Both the position numbers and the translations under genes were made by a program. Below the pieces are notes generated by a model. The model was not told the origin of the DNA and searched no databases. It was given only the letters and a program-made list of their open reading frames with translations. This document shows, piece after piece, positions 61,621 through 64,000 of a DNA stretch of 64,000 nt. Numbering within the stretch: the stretch's first letter is position 1; every line of letters begins with the position of its first letter. The DNA comes from Deinococcus indicus (GTDB lineage: Bacteria > Deinococcota > Deinococci > Deinococcales > Deinococcaceae): assembly GCF_002198095.1 (NCBI RefSeq), contig NZ_NHMK01000012.1:1-64000 (forward strand), given 5' to 3'.

Positions 61621-62796
61621 AAGCAATGCCCTGAGTCCCACATTCCTCGCCCCCACCAGATCCGCGTGCAACTGGTACCCGCACCGTTCACAGACGAACA
61701 TCAACCCCTTCCGTGGGCGGTTGTCGCGGCTGCAATGCCCATACTTCGGGCAGGTCTGCGAGGTGTAGTGCGCGTCCACCTTCACCACCGTACTGCCCAG
61801 GAGCGGCGCCTTGTACGACAGGAACCCCAGCAACTCGGCGTAACTCCACTTCGCACGGCGACGATTGGCCTTGCGGGTCTGTTCGGAGCTGTTCGGGCGC
61901 GAGCGTCTTTCAGTACGGTCACGAACCCCGGTCAGTTCCTCGACGCCGATCAAGGCATGGGGGTAGGTCTTGAGGATGACAGAAGCGAGAGAAGAGTTGA
62001 CGTCAGCAATGAACCGTCTTTCCCTTCCCGACAGCGCCACCAGACGGCGGACTGCGGAACGGGTGCCTTTCTGCTGAAGCGACTTGCGGGCCTTCTGGAA
62101 ACGCTCCGCATGGCGGAGCGTTTCCTTCCCCGACTTGAAGAACGCTTTCCCTGAGAGATTCGATGCGACCGCGAAATACCGCATCCCCACGTCCACGCCC
62201 ACCACCTGCTGATGTGTCACGGGTTCAGGGTCTGGAAGTTCGATCTCCAGCGGGACGAGCAGGAAGTACTGCTTCTTCCTCGTGTCATACCAGAGTTGTG
62301 CGGCGCCGATCCGGGCACCGTCGGCGATCCAGTCCAGATGCTTCCGGTAGCCCTCGTAAGGCAGCATCAGACGGCCCGCCAGCGTGGCAATGCTGACCTG
62401 CTGGCCTGTCTTGAAGGAGTAGTCGCGCCCGTACTGGTAGGACAGCGTGCGACTCACGAACTTCGGCGCGGTATCCAGTCCCTTGTAGCGGCGGGCTTTG
62501 GGGTTCACGGCCCGCTGTGCGGCGGCCTGTTTGACGCGGGTCCAGAGGGTCTTGTAGGTGGCTGCGACCTTCCGGGGGACCGAGCAGGCCATCTGAGCGC
62601 CGAGCCCGAAGCGTTCTCGGAGGGTGGTGTAGACCTCCTTCTGAATCTTGGCGGCGTTGGAGGTTTTGTTCATCTCGAACGCCTGGTGTGATGTGTCGTT
62701 CAGCGCGTCTCGGTAGGCCAGCGTCACCGCGTCCAGGGCAGCTTGTTGCTCCCTGGTGTGATGCAGCTTCAGCTTGGCGGTCAACGTGGCTTTCAC
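61489..62796 (-). CDS. tnpB: TnpB RNA-guided nuclease, zinc-finger variant
   Basis: A 435-residue TnpB distantly related to the one at 29479. RuvC residues are D in VVGVDVGMRYFAV, E in LIGVEELTGV and D in LHADLVGARNVGL. The first half of the zinc finger reads CPKYGHC instead of C-x-x-C-G, with one cysteine changed to tyrosine; the second pair CERC is intact. The enzyme may be weakened, or use the shifted cysteine. The start is GTG; TAGTCT ends six bases before it, suggesting a leaderless transcript. Confidence 0.9.
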   Translation of the reverse strand: MKATLTAKLKLHHTREQQAALDAVTLAYRDALNDTSHQAFEMNKTSNAAKIQKEVYTTLRERFGLGAQMACSVPRKVAATYKTLWTRVKQAAAQRAVNPKARRYKGLDTAPKFVSRTLSYQYGRDYSFKTGQQVSIATLAGRLMLPYEGYRKHLDWIADGARIGAAQLWYDTRKKQYFLLVPLEIELPDPEPVTHQQVVGVDVGMRYFAVASNLSGKAFFKSGKETLRHAERFQKARKSLQQKGTRSAVRRLVALSGRERRFIADVNSSLASVILKTYPHALIGVEELTGVRDRTERRSRPNSSEQTRKANRRRAKWSYAELLGFLSYKAPLLGSTVVKVDAHYTSQTCPKYGHCSRDNRPRKGLMFVCERCGYQLHADLVGARNVGLRALLVRQDWMSTGRLSCAPDVSDAETKAARLSRYAELRWSPDTSPRL

Positions 62797-62948
62797 GTAA
62801 AAAGACTAGACCCTTCTGGTATGAACAGCAAGGCCGCCTATGGGCGGCACTCCGGTTCCTCCCCATGCCTAAAGGCAATGGCCTACCCGGAGCTTCTCGG
62901 TGAACAAACACCCGCGCCAGACACCGGGAGCCTTGCGGATTTGTTTGG

Positions 62949-63077
62949 CTACTCCGAAGCTCGACTGACGAGCTGGTCGCGGCCACGGGCCTTCGCCAGA
63001 TACATCCGCATGTCTGCCAGGGTAAGAAGCTCTTCTATGGCCACAGCTTCGTTCAGCGTCACCAGTCCGCCGCTCAT
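62949..63077 (-). pseudogene. C-terminal remnant of a GGDEF protein
   Basis: Forty-two codons read MSGGLVTLNEAVAIEELLTL then ADMRMYLAKARGRDQLVSRA and stop. This is the last part of a GGDEF domain (AD-x-x-x-Y-x-AK-x-x-GRD/N). The active motif and everything before it are missing. The gene is lost, presumably through insertion and deletion next to the TnpB element and repeat. Confidence 0.75.
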
Positions 63078-63251
63078 TATTGATAACGGCGTAAATCCGT
63101 ATCACGTCTGCTGACATGCAAGGCGTCCTGGCCAGCGTCCTTCCAACACAGGGGAGTGATAAGCAATGTCAACTGACGCCGGTATCAATAGAACGAAGGC
63201 CCAGGAGGCAGGAGCTTGAAATTCCCCGGTCTCATGGGCCTTGATGCGAAG

Positions 63252-63393
63252 TGATCCGGACTGCCTTTTGTTTCGCTGGCAATCCGGAACTTCACCGCTC
63301 CTGCCGGCTCCACGTCCGGAGGGGCGTTTCTCTCCTACTCGCATCCGCTCGGACCGGGCGGGCTTCGCAGCCCCTTCAATCGGAGTCCGTATG
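63252..63393 (-). repeat. Dispersed repeat copy 8 (reverse orientation)
   Basis: Starts TGATCCGGACTGCC and ends CAATCGGAGTCCGTATGA, in the same orientation as copy 1. The core contains CAATCCGGAACTTCACCG, CTCCACGTCCGGAGG and GGGCTTCGCAGCCCC. Confidence 0.9.
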
Positions 63394-63570
63394 ACTATGC
63401 CTCGCACGCCCAGCCTACCGCACAGCATCATCACCGCGCAGCTGAACCGAATCACCAGCCTCAGCGGTTTCGTTCCCTACAGCCCCCTGCGTAAAAGCGC
63501 CATCTCCAAAGAGATGGCACGGAATTCCTTCGAACCTGAAGGCAGGGGCACTGCCGTCCCTTTTGGTAGA

Positions 63571-63614
63571 GGGGAAAGGGAGGGCACCCGCGCTGGTGGA
63601 CCCTCCCTCTCCCC
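63571..63614 (-). terminator. Terminator of the fructose PTS gene
   Basis: GGGGAGAGGGAGGG pairs with CCCTCCCTTTCCCC around a loop of about 15 bases, 19 bases past the stop on the minus strand. There is no clear T-tract. Confidence 0.6.
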
Positions 63615-63632
63615 GGCTACTCGCGTCCGTGT

Positions 63633-64000
63633 TCAGTCGGCGGCGTTCGCGGCCTGGGGCGCGCCCTTCACGAGGGGCAGGCCGTCGGCGCCGAGGGGCC
63701 TTTTCAGGATGCCCAGCATGACGGTGCTGACCACCGTGCCGGCCAGGATGGCGACCACGTACATGGGCAGGTTCGTCACGGCGTTCGGGATGAACAGTAC
63801 GAAGATGCCGCCGTGCGGGGCGCGCAGCAGGCAGCCGGCGGCCATGCTGATCGCGCCGGCGGCGGCGCTGCCGGCGATCAGGGCCGGAATGACGCGCAGC
63901 GGGTCACGGGCCGCGAAGGGAATGGCGCCCTCGGTGATGAACGACACGCCCAGCACGCCGGCCGCCTTGCCGGCCTCGACCTCGTCTTTCGTGAAGCGGT
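63633..64000 (-). CDS. fruA: Fructose PTS EIIC component, C-terminal part (partial)
   Basis: The frame runs off the right edge; about 122 residues are visible. [42 protein letters not shown] and [16 protein letters not shown] are hallmarks of the fructose-specific EIIC domain, which carries the sugar across the membrane during phosphorylation. Preceding residues [14 protein letters not shown] agree. The protein ends in a short Ala-rich tail. The N-terminal IIB domain would lie outside the window. Confidence 0.93.
   Translation of the reverse strand, partial: RFTKDEVEAGKAAGVLGVSFITEGAIPFAARDPLRVIPALIAGSAAAGAISMAAGCLLRAPHGGIFVLFIPNAVTNLPMYVVAILAGTVVSTVMLGILKRPLGADGLPLVKGAPQAANAAD

Larger units (their letters stand above)
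61440..62890 (-). mobile_element. Second IS200/IS605-type element carrying only tnpB
   Basis: Hairpins flank the gene: CCCCACGCCT-AA-AGGCGGGGG (61481-61501) at the 3' side and CCATGCCT-AA-AGGCAATGG (62863-62881) at the 5' side. There is no TnpA gene. The left side abuts a GGDEF gene remnant, so the insertion or an earlier one broke that gene. Exact ends are estimated. Confidence 0.7.
63078..63632. other. Intergenic region with repeat copy 8 and a terminator
   Basis: A 555-base spacer. 63252-63393 is a dispersed repeat and 63571-63614 is the terminator of the PTS gene. The stretch 63394-63570 is open on the plus strand but shows no family resemblance, and I do not call a gene. Confidence 0.55.

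Noticed and set aside
63394..63632. A plus-strand gene beginning MTMPRTPSLPHS after repeat copy 8
   Set aside because: It runs antisense into the PTS gene and through its terminator, and shows no domain.

Overview
The window is GC-rich, with strong G/C third-position bias, many leaderless promoters (TANNNT about 6-7 bases before the ATG) and protein families typical of Deinococcus. I read it as part of a Deinococcus accessory replicon (megaplasmid or second chromosome): a plasmid-type RepA/RPA initiator gene lies at 796-2322, and insertion elements and a dispersed small repeat are frequent. No rRNA, tRNA or CRISPR array was seen.

Layout. 1-2322: end of an IS982-like element and the replication initiator. 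2686-10793: cydDCAB (cytochrome bd oxidase and its ABC exporter), a LysR regulator and a divergent sulfide:quinone oxidoreductase. 10866-14587: a ferritin-like exported protein, a YgaP-type membrane peptide divergent from a SufR-like regulator, and an ArsR-SulP operon. 14644-16065: PAS-GGDEF protein. 16091-23785: a persulfide island (CoA-disulfide reductase-rhodanese, CstB-like persulfide dioxygenase, two small rhodaneses, TauE exporter, YeeE/YedE pair, a UspA protein, DUF2270, and a CstR-like regulator with three matching 17-bp operators). 23849-27250: insertion-sequence debris around an XRE regulator and a lipoprotein. 27386-31733: GGDEF protein, MgtC protein, a TnpB element and a siderophore-binding protein. 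31739-37668: an operon of a small protein that looks like a ubiquitin-type beta-grasp protein ending in Gly-Gly, a 1653-residue DUF4132 protein and a DUF6155-like protein. 37920-42238: two more GGDEF proteins, a choice-of-anchor I lipoprotein and a small protein. 42596-54828: a membrane protein, then a peptidoglycan-recycling locus (two solute-binding proteins, two permeases, NamZ-like muramidase; divergently a GntR regulator, AnmK, MurQ and a serine hydrolase). 54986-57231: MscS channel and DUF2254 protein. 57822-61428: exported carboxylesterase, sensor kinase and response regulator. 61440-64000: a second TnpB element, a GGDEF remnant, and the 3' part of a fructose PTS gene.

How it fits together. 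The left third can be read as one sulfide defence unit. SQR oxidises sulfide into the quinone pool, the sulfide-tolerant bd oxidase takes those electrons to oxygen, and persulfide is processed by the CstB-like dioxygenase, rhodaneses and CoADR, with export or import of sulfite/thiosulfate. A persulfide-sensing CstR-type repressor would control the last part. The right third imports and degrades muropeptides or amino sugars and converts anhydro-MurNAc/MurNAc-6-P toward GlcNAc-6-P.

A family of about 140-165 bp repeats with TGATACGGA/TCCGTATCA ends occurs eight times, and twice abuts a gene so closely that the repeat end supplies the stop codon. The least explained unit is the GG-ending beta-grasp-like protein translationally coupled to the DUF4132 giant.
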